From a virus: a stretch of 64,000 nucleotides of DNA. Shown here piece by piece: positions 8,972 through 19,383 of the stretch (its first letter is position 1; each line of letters opens with the position of its first letter). The notes under the pieces were generated by a model. The model did no database searches and was not told where the DNA came from. It saw only the letters and a program-made list of their open reading frames with translations. The DNA is taken from IMG/VR virus record IMGVR_UViG_3300036715_000626, positions 141,016 to 205,015 of that record; one strand, written 5' to 3'. A program made the position numbers and the translations under genes.

Positions 8972-9133
8972 TCACGCCATTGCAGTCGTTGAGAATATAG
9001 TTTTAACAGTTACGTCAGGTTTGACATAACCTGCTCCCAATTTAGTAAGTTTGTAAGTTAATACGCTTGTTGTTGTGCTATATCCAACTAAGAACATATC
9101 AATTTGAGCAGGGTCATTAGCCGCAACACTTGT
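8972..9133 (-). pseudogene. In-frame 53-codon extension after the tail-fibre stop
   Basis: Directly after the TAA of the tail-fibre gene (9134-9136) the same frame stays open for 53 sense codons, to a TGA at 8972. The composition is that of a phage beta-structured protein (for example MFLVGYSTTTSVLTYKLTK). There is no start codon with a ribosome binding site. The terminator follows at the normal distance from the TGA rather than from the TAA. It is either the detached C-terminus of the upstream protein after a nonsense mutation or a readthrough domain. Confidence 0.6.
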
Positions 9134-10729
9134 TTATAAGCTATAGCCAAAAGCTTTAGTTTCTATATGGCATACCCAAGTAGTATATCGGTTAAGATTA
9201 TTCACCTGAAGATTCCCAGATGAAATTTGAATACTTGGGGTTACCCCATTCATTCCAAAGTCAGAAACTAAAGTAGTCATATCAATTGTAGCTAAATCAC
9301 CACGAACTAAAAATTTTAATTCGGAATAATGTGTAACTGTTGAACTTTCCCGTCCTATAAGAACCAATCTTATAAGTTGCGGAACCGCTGAAAAGACATT
9401 CATAGGAGTTAGTGTGTTCCACGATGTCGAATAGTCAGATGTCGAATAATCCCCCAATCCTATCCATGTAATGAAATCTTTAGCAGTAGTATTCGCACCT
9501 AGAACGAGACCGCCTTTGGCTGTTATTTTTGCATCAGACGTAATACCCACGTTGGTAGAAAGACCATTTGATCTATCAAATACACTATACGATGCGCCAG
9601 AAGCAAAGGTTATTCCATTTATATAAGTATTGGTAAATAGTTTCTCACAACTTATAGCTGTGAATGAACTGTTACCAGTCATTGTGTTATTAAATATTCC
9701 AGTAAAATTGGCATCAAAAAATACGCCATTTAAGTTTATGAAACCTTGAGTAAGACTAACACTGCTATTTATTAAACTAGTAGGCGTTGTCGAATTTCCA
9801 TAATAAAATCCACCATTAATATTTAGACATAATGTAGGTGATGCGTTCAATATAATAGTTCCGGCATGGTCCTCGCTATAAGCAGAATTAATATTAATAG
9901 CCCCTGCTAAACTCCCAAACTGGTAATCAGCTGTAGTGGATCCTTCTATAATTGATTTGCTTATTGTTACGTTTTTAGAATTTACGTAAAGATTTACTAC
10001 ATTACTTTCAATTCTAGAATTAGATATATCTGAAGCTTGAATAGCACCATTAGGGTCATAAATACCATAATTATTTCTACGTATATCCAATTTACTTAAT
10101 CTACAACCAAGAGACTCATATCCACCAATAGCACCATCAAAAGCTATAGGTTTGTCTAGACCATATGCGGAAATATTGAAAAGCTCTACACCAACTGCTT
10201 TCCTGATAAATATTCCTCCAGAACCCGCAACTTTTGAATTTGTTGCATCATTACAATAAAATCCATTAATCTTAGGATTAACGACTATGTTAGTGACTAA
10301 AGCGCCCCCAGTTGTTTGCCCGATAGTAATGATTGGATAAGTTGTGGGCGTAAATGAACCAACACAAATCACTTCTTGGTAGTTTAAAGTCATGCATAAA
10401 GTTGCAGACGGAACATACAAATCGCCGTCGAGAATTACATATTTATTATAATTTATAGCAGATTGATAAGCGGCGGTCGTTGTTCCGAACCAGTTAGCAT
10501 AGATATACTTGTCACATTCACGAACAAAATAAGTCGAACTTATACCCGCAAATGTAATTCCGTTGTCAATGCTTCCGCTTCCAACACGGTTAAATATACC
10601 GCCTTGTATAACATCTTTAACATATACAGTTGCTATAGTTAACGGGACTGTTAATAAATCTGTAACTAGAGCTACTGTGTATGTGTGGTTTCCAACTCCC
10701 GAAGGAGTTTTGAATTCTTGTATAGGCAT
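9134..10729 (-). CDS. Tailspike or tail fibre with beta-helix-like body
   Basis: The 531-residue product starts with an adaptor-like module (residues about 10-85). It contains a DVIQGGIF motif, an IDNGITFAG motif and ends in ANWFG, as in two larger neighbours. Residues 90-400 are rich in short beta-strands with NxG and GNS turns, like right-handed beta-helix tailspikes. No catalytic residues can be assigned. It is probably a receptor-binding or depolymerising spike. Its stop may be premature, as a coding-like in-frame extension continues to 8972. Confidence 0.75.
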   Translation of the reverse strand: MPIQEFKTPSGVGNHTYTVALVTDLLTVPLTIATVYVKDVIQGGIFNRVGSGSIDNGITFAGISSTYFVRECDKYIYANWFGTTTAAYQSAINYNKYVILDGDLYVPSATLCMTLNYQEVICVGSFTPTTYPIITIGQTTGGALVTNIVVNPKINGFYCNDATNSKVAGSGGIFIRKAVGVELFNISAYGLDKPIAFDGAIGGYESLGCRLSKLDIRRNNYGIYDPNGAIQASDISNSRIESNVVNLYVNSKNVTISKSIIEGSTTADYQFGSLAGAININSAYSEDHAGTIILNASPTLCLNINGGFYYGNSTTPTSLINSSVSLTQGFINLNGVFFDANFTGIFNNTMTGNSSFTAISCEKLFTNTYINGITFASGASYSVFDRSNGLSTNVGITSDAKITAKGGLVLGANTTAKDFITWIGLGDYSTSDYSTSWNTLTPMNVFSAVPQLIRLVLIGRESSTVTHYSELKFLVRGDLATIDMTTLVSDFGMNGVTPSIQISSGNLQVNNLNRYTTWVCHIETKAFGYSL

Positions 10730-10743
10730 AAATGTTCCTTTGG

Positions 10744-13700
10744 TTAAACGCGCAACGCGTTCATAGAGTATTTATAATAAGTATTAGCTGCGCTAGCACT
10801 CGTTACACGAAGTCTCATATATCCACCAGATATATCTACGGTATAGGTACATAACGCAGTACCTATCAGTATTTCATTACTAGGAACATATGTAACCGTC
10901 GCTCCATTATGAATAGCTTTGATATTTATACTGTAATAATTACCAGAATCATCACTAACTTGTAATTCAACAAACATAGTTCTGTGCGACGTAATCGCTA
11001 CTTGAACTAAGGTAGTTTGCGTTACAGTCGCTAGCGTCATATCGTACTTAACGTCGCCTAGAATTTCCCAAGGCATCTGTGATGAAGCCCCAGAATTTAA
11101 AGAATTTCCTGCAGCCCATTTGGGCTTAAAAGTAATGCCTTTATTTACAGTACCTTTAGTGCATTGTATCAATGCTGTGAACGGCGTAGCGTCCACTTGC
11201 ATTGTAACATCACGAGTTAATACCCACGGAATTTTAGTAGTACCTACTTGAGTCATCATGTATAGACCATTATATAGATCTTTAGAAGCCATTGCTAACC
11301 CACCAAGATTAATTTGGTTCTTAACTATAATACGTTCTTTATAAGCTGGGTTAAACCCATCGACTAGTAACGCAACAACTGATTGGTTAAACAAAGTTAC
11401 TTCATTAGTTACTGTAGCTAATGAATTAGCAGACATCGTATACTGAGTAGCACTCTGAATACTTAAAATAGTAGTTCCTGAAGGGAACGAAGTGGTAGTA
11501 GTATTAACGCTAGCACCAACTTTTAAATCAGCAGTAGAAGCTACGGTAACTATAGGTGATCCTGACGACGTAGTTAACTTCTTAGGAATAGCTTGATCGA
11601 AAGAAGTATCAGCTGTTCCAGATGTTCGTACAAAAGAAATAGTTCCTTGTACAGTAGCAGTCGTGGCAATATTGTTACCGCCGTTCCATGTTACGGTTGT
11701 AGTGGTACAACCAGTTACAACAAACGTACCATTCATACTAGCTGGAGTTAATCCCGACACAGTAATAGAAGAATTTACCTTATAAGGTATGTAAGTTTGT
11801 GCTGCAAAAGTAGCTGTTACAACGCCAGTATTAGCAGCTCCCACAACACTTGTTGTGACTATGTCTGGTAATGGTGTCATTACAAATGTAGTAGCGTTAG
11901 TAATAGACGCAATAGTACTACCAGCAGGTGCAAATAATGTAGCGAGCAATATAGGTGACCCAACTATGAATCCAGAAGTATCAGGAACCGTGACATTATA
12001 GTTACTAGTATTATGAGTACACGATACATAAAGAGAGCCTGAATACCCTTGTAAAGTACTAGCCGCACCAGCTAATCTAGAACTTGCTCCTAGATCATCA
12101 GTTGTTGCAAATACATCTTTAATAGTTTCATAGTTACCATCGAAGAACCTATAATCTGACCCATCGAACCATACTGGTTTATTAGGAACAGTCTTAGACA
12201 TAAATTGATAACCGGCAAAAGGGCTAATTGAACGTCGATCATTGTTAGTAAACGAAAGATCATTAGCACCATAGCCTTCTGAAGTTCTCCAAAAGTCGTA
12301 AGGTATTTCAGTATCAGCATAAGTCCCACCCATTACCGATGATGACATTGAAGAATCACAGGCTGCGATTAAGTATGTTGGATTTCCTTTTGGTACACCC
12401 GCAGTTCCTGAATAACCAAAACTTCTACCAGTTACCTCAAAAAATCTTCTACCCTGAGCACCAGTCCTAACCGTTAGTAAACCACCCGAATAGGAATCCC
12501 CATATATTGAAGATAAACGCATAGCTGTTCTAATTGTGCCATCGATGACGTATTCCCCTTCTAAAAGGTTATAAAAATCTCGATACGTCATTATGCCATT
12601 TGTACCTGATGGTTTAATGTAATAATGTAAACCATCAAAAGCAACAATGCCTGTGGAATCAAGGGTTAGGATTAAATTTCTATTATGTAAATCTTGTACA
12701 CTAGATTTTTCTGCAGAAGTGTAATCTAAGTTAACTTTCTCAATCTCATAACTAGCCTGAGGATTGCCAATATCAATAGAAGGAATTCCTAAACTATTAC
12801 TTTGAAGACAATAGGCGTAGTTTTTATTTGAAACTGGCCCATTCCAATCCCAAGGTAAGCAGGACTCTAAATCTAAGGCTGAAGTACCTACAACTTTAGC
12901 AAAGTACATAGTATACGTAGAAGATTGGTGAGAACAGTTCTGGACAATACCATTACACCCTTGTGGAATATTAGTCACAGCCCCACCCGGATTTGTACAT
13001 TCAGAAACGAATCCGAATAACACATCTTCCATCTGCCAATCATTCATAATAGAGGTTGTAATCCAAGGAGCAATCGTCAACCCAATATAAATCCATTTTA
13101 AGCCATCGAAGTAGATATAGTAATTTTGTGTCCAAAAAGTATTTCCATCGATAGAGGAGTGACCAGCTGTTGTGATAAGATAGTAGTCTCCCATTGTACC
13201 AACACCAGACGTAATTGCAGGTGTATTGGTTTGAGCGTTCCAAGTTCCCTTATTAGTTCCATTTGCGATGCGAGAATCAATATCAGCATACAGCTGTTCA
13301 ACTTTAAGATGACCACCTATGTACCATTCACCGTTTACACGGATATTATCAAAGCTGAATCCCCACGGGTCGAAACCTTTACCTGTAGAGTGTACTCTGA
13401 CTGCAGAACCACCTGAAACACAGTTGTTAGTAAAGTTACTAAATATAGAAGTTGAAATACCAATATCCTCTGCATGTTGGTCACGACCTCCAAACCAATG
13501 ACTCCAAGGTAACCATAACGGTCTCCCATCATAATCCCCCCCAGCCAATGTGCTACCATCACCACGAGTGAATTCATTCCACTCACTATTTATATACAAT
13601 CCTGAACCGAAGAAGCGATCAACGTTTGAAATAGTTCTACCCATAATTGTAGCAGTGTATGCTGTCATAATGTTGGTTTGAACGGTCATTGTTGTTGCTG

Positions 13701-14508
13701 TTACAGATAATACTGTGTAAGTCCCATCTAAGACGTGTCTAGGGATGTTTGCAACTGCTACGACAGAACCTAGTAACTCTATTTTAGACCCTATTGGGAA
13801 ATTTGTGGGGACGGTTGCATCGGAATCATAAGTGATAGTTGCAACACCTGAAGAAGAATTAGATACGGCAGTGTTAACTTTGTATTTGCCATTACCGGCC
13901 GCTACATGTAAGTCAAACCCAGCTGCTCTCGTTTTAGCTCCTAACCAAATACAGTTATTAGTTTGATTTGCGACAATGCTACAATCTTGTTTAAATACAA
14001 GACGTGAGTTCTTAGGCCCGAGTATACCAACACCTTCAATAAGTTTTAACTCAGTGTTGTTTAGTAAGTACATTCGGTTAGTTCGCAATAACCAAGTTAC
14101 ATGCGGTATTGCCATACACGCAAGGAATACTGCTGTATCATCAGTACCTGTTCTTAGATCCCAGTTATAGTCACCTTGAGCTCCAAACCATTCAAACTCA
14201 TAGTGAGCTACTTCAGTTCTTACCCAATAACCACTAGTACCAGCAAACACAATACCATTGTCAACAGTATATCCTGTTGCATACCAGTTGAATACACCCC
14301 CACGAAGAGGGTCTGATACTCTTACCGTTCTAACTGCTGCTGGTACGTTAGTAAAGTTACTAACAGTGGCAATAGTAAAATAAGTATTAGCATCAGCAGA
14401 ACCGGCTATCCCGGTTATACCTGCACCGTTTCCTACTAAATAACCAGCGGTGATAGTACCAGATACTAACATATCGCCGATATATCGTATAGCTTTCTTA
14501 AGTCCCAT
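10744..14508 (-). CDS. Large tailspike protein
   Basis: The 1254-residue product shares the adaptor-like module (residues about 40-120: VSDPLRGGVF, VDNGIVFAG, EWFGAQGD) typical of phage tailspikes that continue into a beta-helix. The middle is beta-rich and carries at least three small modules of the GTYTV-type beta repeat. Examples are near residues 225-295 and 880-965. The last 100 residues resemble the C-terminus of the next gene (14522-18385), with a shared VDISGG/TDISSG motif, suggesting a common trimerisation or receptor domain. It probably binds or degrades a surface polysaccharide. Confidence 0.78.
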   Translation of the reverse strand: MGLKKAIRYIGDMLVSGTITAGYLVGNGAGITGIAGSADANTYFTIATVSNFTNVPAAVRTVRVSDPLRGGVFNWYATGYTVDNGIVFAGTSGYWVRTEVAHYEFEWFGAQGDYNWDLRTGTDDTAVFLACMAIPHVTWLLRTNRMYLLNNTELKLIEGVGILGPKNSRLVFKQDCSIVANQTNNCIWLGAKTRAAGFDLHVAAGNGKYKVNTAVSNSSSGVATITYDSDATVPTNFPIGSKIELLGSVVAVANIPRHVLDGTYTVLSVTATTMTVQTNIMTAYTATIMGRTISNVDRFFGSGLYINSEWNEFTRGDGSTLAGGDYDGRPLWLPWSHWFGGRDQHAEDIGISTSIFSNFTNNCVSGGSAVRVHSTGKGFDPWGFSFDNIRVNGEWYIGGHLKVEQLYADIDSRIANGTNKGTWNAQTNTPAITSGVGTMGDYYLITTAGHSSIDGNTFWTQNYYIYFDGLKWIYIGLTIAPWITTSIMNDWQMEDVLFGFVSECTNPGGAVTNIPQGCNGIVQNCSHQSSTYTMYFAKVVGTSALDLESCLPWDWNGPVSNKNYAYCLQSNSLGIPSIDIGNPQASYEIEKVNLDYTSAEKSSVQDLHNRNLILTLDSTGIVAFDGLHYYIKPSGTNGIMTYRDFYNLLEGEYVIDGTIRTAMRLSSIYGDSYSGGLLTVRTGAQGRRFFEVTGRSFGYSGTAGVPKGNPTYLIAACDSSMSSSVMGGTYADTEIPYDFWRTSEGYGANDLSFTNNDRRSISPFAGYQFMSKTVPNKPVWFDGSDYRFFDGNYETIKDVFATTDDLGASSRLAGAASTLQGYSGSLYVSCTHNTSNYNVTVPDTSGFIVGSPILLATLFAPAGSTIASITNATTFVMTPLPDIVTTSVVGAANTGVVTATFAAQTYIPYKVNSSITVSGLTPASMNGTFVVTGCTTTTVTWNGGNNIATTATVQGTISFVRTSGTADTSFDQAIPKKLTTSSGSPIVTVASTADLKVGASVNTTTTSFPSGTTILSIQSATQYTMSANSLATVTNEVTLFNQSVVALLVDGFNPAYKERIIVKNQINLGGLAMASKDLYNGLYMMTQVGTTKIPWVLTRDVTMQVDATPFTALIQCTKGTVNKGITFKPKWAAGNSLNSGASSQMPWEILGDVKYDMTLATVTQTTLVQVAITSHRTMFVELQVSDDSGNYYSINIKAIHNGATVTYVPSNEILIGTALCTYTVDISGGYMRLRVTSASAANTYYKYSMNALRV

Positions 14509-14521
14509 AATAATTCCTTTC

Positions 14522-17500
14522 TTATACTTCTATAAGTGTTGCAGTGTATTTAAACACTGTGCTGTTAGCTGTTGCTGGTGTAAGAAGTATTCTTACATTA
14601 CCACTACTTATATCAGTAGATACGGTAAATTGATCTGTGCCAATTACCAATGAAGCTAATTCAATATGATTAGGAGTCGTGCCATCATGATTAACCAATA
14701 TTTCGGTATCATGATAGTTAGTACCCTGTGTTGCTTGAATTGTCATACGAACAGACCGATAGGTTGCAATAGGAAAAGTAGCCAACACCTGGTTAGCTGT
14801 AACCGAAGTAGTTGTTAATGATCCTTTACAAGTACCGATATCCCAAGTTGCACCATTCCATGTTATACTGCAACCTAGTGTGGTATCGTAATAACGTTGG
14901 TTAATTTTAAGATTAGTAGCTGGTCGTTGAGCGGTAGTTCCAGAGGTTAACGCATCTGCTGGAGTTCCCAATTCATCACTATTAATCCATATACTACCAT
15001 TCCAGATAATATTTCTTCCAAGTGTTGTGTCGAAATAAGGTTGACCAACTACCATAAAGGTGTGTGCTGGGCGTTGCGCTGTGGTTCCTGAAAATAACTG
15101 TTCTACTAATGATTCGTTAATAACTAAATAACCATTTTCATCGACGTATCCAGCACCCACTCTTCTATATACTTCTCTAGGTGTCGATAAATCAGATATC
15201 CATATATCATCACCATTCTGGTATACATCTTTTCCATAAGTTAGGTTTGCTTTAGTAGATAATCTACTAGCTAATGCATATCTACCAGAACTATCTTTCC
15301 AGAATGTTCTAGATATCTCTTTATCGGCAAATACTGATGATTCAATATTAGCTAATGAATAACCTAAACAAGCAAATAATACACCAGTTCTCGCACCACC
15401 AGCATATCGGTCAAGTACTAATCTAGTAGGTGTTCCGGATGTAACAGTTACTGACGTACTAGATACATATGTATATGTATTAGCATCAACTACTGTGATA
15501 TATTTATCCATTTCTTCAACTACGTTGTCTAGATTAGTATCAAAACTTAATATTTTACCAGTGCTGTAACCATGAGCAGTATGTGTAACTGTGGCTGTTG
15601 TTCCTGATTGTGCATAAGTAGCACTATTAATAACAGTAGGAATAGATTGTGTTACAGGGGTATATCGTAAAAATTTAATACCATCATAACCTTCCCAGAC
15701 ATCTAAATAACCAGGTTCTGCTGGTGTATTAGGATTCCGCATTTGTAAACTGGTAGTAACATTACTATCATTAGCGATATAATAACGTCCGTTAACCAAA
15801 CGAGCAATATCTCTATAGGTCCATTTACCAACACTGTTAGCAAGTTTAGAAGAACCTTTTGTAGGTAATGTATTTTGAATTAGTGTAGTCTCTTGTCCAA
15901 ATACAGATGGGTTAACAGCACCTAAAGTAATCTGTTTACGTATTTCAGAATTTGCTTTAATCAACATTCTAACAGTACCATTAGTGGTAGATGATGATGC
16001 TGCTACATATGTAAAGTTATTAGCATCAACAACACTAGCTATAGTATATTGACCATCGTAACCTGAACCAGTATTATATTTAAGCCATACATAATCGCCT
16101 ACAGATTTACCATGATTAGGTATATTTACATTAACTGTTGTAGTACCAGTCATAGTATAAGTACCAGAAACATACTCACCACGAATATCAATGTTACCAT
16201 CAATAGAGTCTAGGTCTGTAAATTGAGCACCACTAAAGTTAGTAGTTTGGTTAATAGCATAACCTTCATTCCCGATAGAATAAGGTTTATAGGTAGTTCC
16301 GGTAGCAGGATTACAGTTAGCTGTGTTCGCCCAGTCCCAAGGAGTACAGTTAATAAGTCTTGGATTGTGAGAACTCATGCCATAGAAGAATACTTCTGAT
16401 CTCCAGCGAGTCATAGTTGTATTGACACCTGAAGCCGTAACTAACGCAGGTTGATCAAAAGTTACTGTGGTACCATTTATATTAGTAATTTTACTACCAA
16501 ATATAAATTGTGTCGTAGTAGTAGCTACCATATGACCGATAGCTAACCCACTAACCGATGCAAATGTAGCATCGTATGAACCAGCAGTAGTTGTAACAGA
16601 ATATGTAGTACCAATAGTATCATTAACTGCTTGCGCCCATATATTAGTATACGTTGTTTTAGCGATCTCACCACCGAGTTGTGACGTGATAGTTTTACCA
16701 CCTGTATTTCTGTGGATTTCTCTAATAATATTTTTAGAAGATGCTACTGTGAAATCTTCAAAGTTACCAGAGTTAATCCAAGAATAATGCGATGTAGTGT
16801 CACTATCTGGATACATCTGATCAGCGATAGTAGAAATAGTCCAGTCCCATTTACCAGAAACATGGATTTCTCTAAATAAGTGTCCCCACGGGGAAGTACC
16901 TTTACCAGTAGCGATACAAGTAATAGCCGAGGCACCATTAGAGACTCCGTTATTATTCCACGATGAACCAAGAGATATTCCATTATCTGCTAAGATAATA
17001 GATACTTTACTTACTTTAGGTCTACGTGTCATGTCACCATAAGCATAGCCATTCGAATCAATTCCACCAGAAGATAATACATAGGATTCATATTGAGCAT
17101 AGGTATTATATTCACTATTGTACATAATACCAGAACCTGCAAAGGTAGTATTGTGTATTCCTAAACGGATACCATCTATGATACAAGGACCTGCTACCCA
17201 TAAACCAGATTTAGTAGAACCAGCTGTTGAGTAAGTAATATCCATTACAGCACTACCGTCACTTTGTAGTTTACAGGTAGACGGAACTTTAAATTCGATA
17301 TCTGTAAATTTATAAGTTGTATTATGTGTTAAAATCAAAGATTTCAAAGTACCGCGCCAACGCATATATGCATTGTTATAATCAGTAGTTTCCGTAGAGT
17401 GTCTAAACCACTCTAACTTACAGTATGTATCACCATAATCACGTTTAAGATATGTGTTAGATAAACCGGCAAATATAGTACCATCGTCAGTATAGAATTT

Positions 17501-18385
17501 AACATAACCACATTCAGTAGATGATACATCAGAAGTAACTATCAAATCATAGGTACCTGCTACAACACTACCAGAAGAAGTATACGTTACAGAGTTAACA
17601 TCACACGCGGTAACGGTAACAGTACCGTTGTATCCAGTTTTAGCAGTAACTGTGATAGATTGCCCGACGGTAAATGGTGCTTCTGCTTGGGTAATACCAA
17701 ATGTTGCCACAACAGGTTTTGCGCTTCCAGAAGTAGCTACATAAACACGACTAAAACGAATATAACGACACACTTCAGCAGTTGAAGTACGTTTAAACGT
17801 ACCACCACGTAATGGGTCTGAAACAATTATGTTATTATATGTTACAGGTACAGTTGCGAGATCATCTACGGTAGCAACGATATATGGAGCTGGTAATGTG
17901 ATATCTGCAGTATCGTCAAATAGAGTACCGTGAATATGAAAAGCGGCAAAAGCACTCCCGCTACCGCCACTGATAACTATATTACCAGGACCAATAATAG
18001 AGTTATTATTAATAGTTTTTAAGTTACTAAATAATGTATCTATTTGACTTGTCGAATAAGCACCAATTTGCGCTGGCGTATGTGTATGATCGCTAGCAGC
18101 TTTATTAGCTAAAGCAGTAGCTAATCCTGCGATATTGCTAATAGATAATGTATCTAAAGTAGTTTTATTTAAAACGATATAATCTACTATCTCTTGAAGT
18201 GTGTCAAGATTAACATTATTACTACCTACGAGTGTGATTAAGTTATCAATGTACCCTTTAAGTAACTTACCTTGATTAGCGCTAAGTGCTTTACTAGTAG
18301 CAGTAGATGTTAAGTTATCTATAATATCACTTATGGTCATTCCACCAGAAAGCGTTCCTGGTACTCTTAGTGAACCGAATGGCAT
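14522..18385 (-). CDS. Large tail fibre/tailspike protein
   Basis: The 1287-residue product has several recognisable parts. The N-terminus (1-130) is tail-fibre-like, with ATSKALSANQGKLLKGYID and a SDHTHTPAQIGA block. An adaptor-like module (SDPLRGGTF ... EWF) follows, interrupted by about 95 inserted beta-rich residues. A long beta-structured body follows. Near the end are two copies of a GTTAQRPA ... DTTLG ... WNG repeat. The C-terminal domain is shared with the gene at 10744. It probably serves as the receptor-binding fibre and heads a run of three same-direction spike genes. Confidence 0.78.
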   Translation of the reverse strand: MPFGSLRVPGTLSGGMTISDIIDNLTSTATSKALSANQGKLLKGYIDNLITLVGSNNVNLDTLQEIVDYIVLNKTTLDTLSISNIAGLATALANKAASDHTHTPAQIGAYSTSQIDTLFSNLKTINNNSIIGPGNIVISGGSGSAFAAFHIHGTLFDDTADITLPAPYIVATVDDLATVPVTYNNIIVSDPLRGGTFKRTSTAEVCRYIRFSRVYVATSGSAKPVVATFGITQAEAPFTVGQSITVTAKTGYNGTVTVTACDVNSVTYTSSGSVVAGTYDLIVTSDVSSTECGYVKFYTDDGTIFAGLSNTYLKRDYGDTYCKLEWFRHSTETTDYNNAYMRWRGTLKSLILTHNTTYKFTDIEFKVPSTCKLQSDGSAVMDITYSTAGSTKSGLWVAGPCIIDGIRLGIHNTTFAGSGIMYNSEYNTYAQYESYVLSSGGIDSNGYAYGDMTRRPKVSKVSIILADNGISLGSSWNNNGVSNGASAITCIATGKGTSPWGHLFREIHVSGKWDWTISTIADQMYPDSDTTSHYSWINSGNFEDFTVASSKNIIREIHRNTGGKTITSQLGGEIAKTTYTNIWAQAVNDTIGTTYSVTTTAGSYDATFASVSGLAIGHMVATTTTQFIFGSKITNINGTTVTFDQPALVTASGVNTTMTRWRSEVFFYGMSSHNPRLINCTPWDWANTANCNPATGTTYKPYSIGNEGYAINQTTNFSGAQFTDLDSIDGNIDIRGEYVSGTYTMTGTTTVNVNIPNHGKSVGDYVWLKYNTGSGYDGQYTIASVVDANNFTYVAASSSTTNGTVRMLIKANSEIRKQITLGAVNPSVFGQETTLIQNTLPTKGSSKLANSVGKWTYRDIARLVNGRYYIANDSNVTTSLQMRNPNTPAEPGYLDVWEGYDGIKFLRYTPVTQSIPTVINSATYAQSGTTATVTHTAHGYSTGKILSFDTNLDNVVEEMDKYITVVDANTYTYVSSTSVTVTSGTPTRLVLDRYAGGARTGVLFACLGYSLANIESSVFADKEISRTFWKDSSGRYALASRLSTKANLTYGKDVYQNGDDIWISDLSTPREVYRRVGAGYVDENGYLVINESLVEQLFSGTTAQRPAHTFMVVGQPYFDTTLGRNIIWNGSIWINSDELGTPADALTSGTTAQRPATNLKINQRYYDTTLGCSITWNGATWDIGTCKGSLTTTSVTANQVLATFPIATYRSVRMTIQATQGTNYHDTEILVNHDGTTPNHIELASLVIGTDQFTVSTDISSGNVRILLTPATANSTVFKYTATLIEV

Positions 18386-18386
18386 A

Positions 18387-18653
18387 TCATACCTCCTCGC
18401 ACCAGATCACATCAATAACATAATCACTATCAGACCAAACCCATGTTGGTAGGTGTCCTCCGTACTCAATATAGGTACTGTTACTTAGCGGAAACCCAAA
18501 AGTAGGTTGCGTCGTGCTATGTGCATACCGTGCACCTTGAAAAAATTCTACTCCTTTAACAGACTGACCTTCCACACCAAACTTAACTTCTACTGATCCA
18601 TCTGATATTTGGAATGGTACATTCCCGACATCTAATTCACGTTTCATACCCAT
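18387..18653 (-). CDS. Small hypothetical protein upstream of the tail fibres
   Basis: The 88-residue product ends 1 nt before the fibre start and begins after AAAGGATATATT. It is beta-rich and tryptophan-containing, with no motif I recognise. Its position first in the fibre unit suggests a small virion or fibre-assembly protein. Confidence 0.65.
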   Translation of the reverse strand: MGMKRELDVGNVPFQISDGSVEVKFGVEGQSVKGVEFFQGARYAHSTTQPTFGFPLSNSTYIEYGGHLPTWVWSDSDYVIDVIWCEEV

Positions 18654-18762
18654 AATATATCCTTTGCATAAGTTAACATTTATCGCTAAATGTTACTATA
18701 AATTTAAACGATTAACTTCATGTAAATATCGAAAATCCCTGATAGGAAGAAAAAAATAACTT

Positions 18763-18791
18763 AGACTACAGAGCTTATAGCTCTGTAGTCT
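18763..18791 (-). terminator. Intrinsic terminator
   Basis: A 13-bp perfect stem (AGACTACAGAGCT) with a TAT loop is followed on the minus strand by AGTTATTTTTTTCTTCC. It lies 11 nt past the deaminase stop. Confidence 0.82.
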
Positions 18792-18801
18792 TAAGGTATA
18801 A

Positions 18802-19374
18802 TTAACAATCGATTTGTTCAACAACAACACCTAACCTACGAAGTTTATCAATACCTTTAGTATTAGTATAATCATGCTTGTAAACCACTCTACTTATTTT
18901 AGATTGAATAAGTGCGTTAGCGCATTTTATACAAGGTGCTAACGTTACATAGATAGTTCCTCCTCTAGCAGCTATACCGTTAGCAGCACAATCTGATAGT
19001 AAATTAATTTCAGCATGTATAATGGCATCATCATCACCATGTTTTTCTATAACGATAACTGGAATAGGCACATCATCCGGATATACAGTTTTGGTGCCAC
19101 ATATGTATTTATTATGCTCGTTTGCGTCATCAAAGGCTTCAAATTCCATACCGCAATGACTGCATACATAGTAATCTTTTTCACAACAGTTATTATCACC
19201 AGCAACAGTTCCATTTCGTGAGCTGGCTCTCTCACGCTCATCTACCACTAATACACAACCAACTTTAGCGTTAACACAAGTTGATTCTTCAGCCCATTTC
19301 ACAGCTGATCTCATAAAGATATAATCATCTTTAGTAAAGTCAACATCATTCATTCTTTCCTCAAACACACCCAT
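18802..19374 (-). CDS. dCMP deaminase
   Basis: The 190-residue product has the cytidine/deoxycytidylate deaminase motifs HAE (H120, E122) and PCxxC (P147, C148, C151). These bind the catalytic zinc and shuttle protons. Between them and the N-terminus is a second cysteine/histidine set (C71, C74, H87, C92), a C2HC-type zinc site like the extra one in T4 deoxycytidylate deaminase. It converts dCMP to dUMP, feeding the ThyX-like synthase and the thymidylate kinase in the same window. It is the last gene before a strong terminator. Confidence 0.88.
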   Translation of the reverse strand: MGVFEERMNDVDFTKDDYIFMRSAVKWAEESTCVNAKVGCVLVVDERERASSRNGTVAGDNNCCEKDYYVCSHCGMEFEAFDDANEHNKYICGTKTVYPDDVPIPVIVIEKHGDDDAIIHAEINLLSDCAANGIAARGGTIYVTLAPCIKCANALIQSKISRVVYKHDYTNTKGIDKLRRLGVVVEQIDC

Positions 19375-19383
19375 AGTATTTCC

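Noticed and set aside
9134-9136. TAA reassigned as a sense codon to explain the in-frame extension
   Set aside because: TAA ends many clearly complete genes in the window, so the genetic code is not altered in this way.
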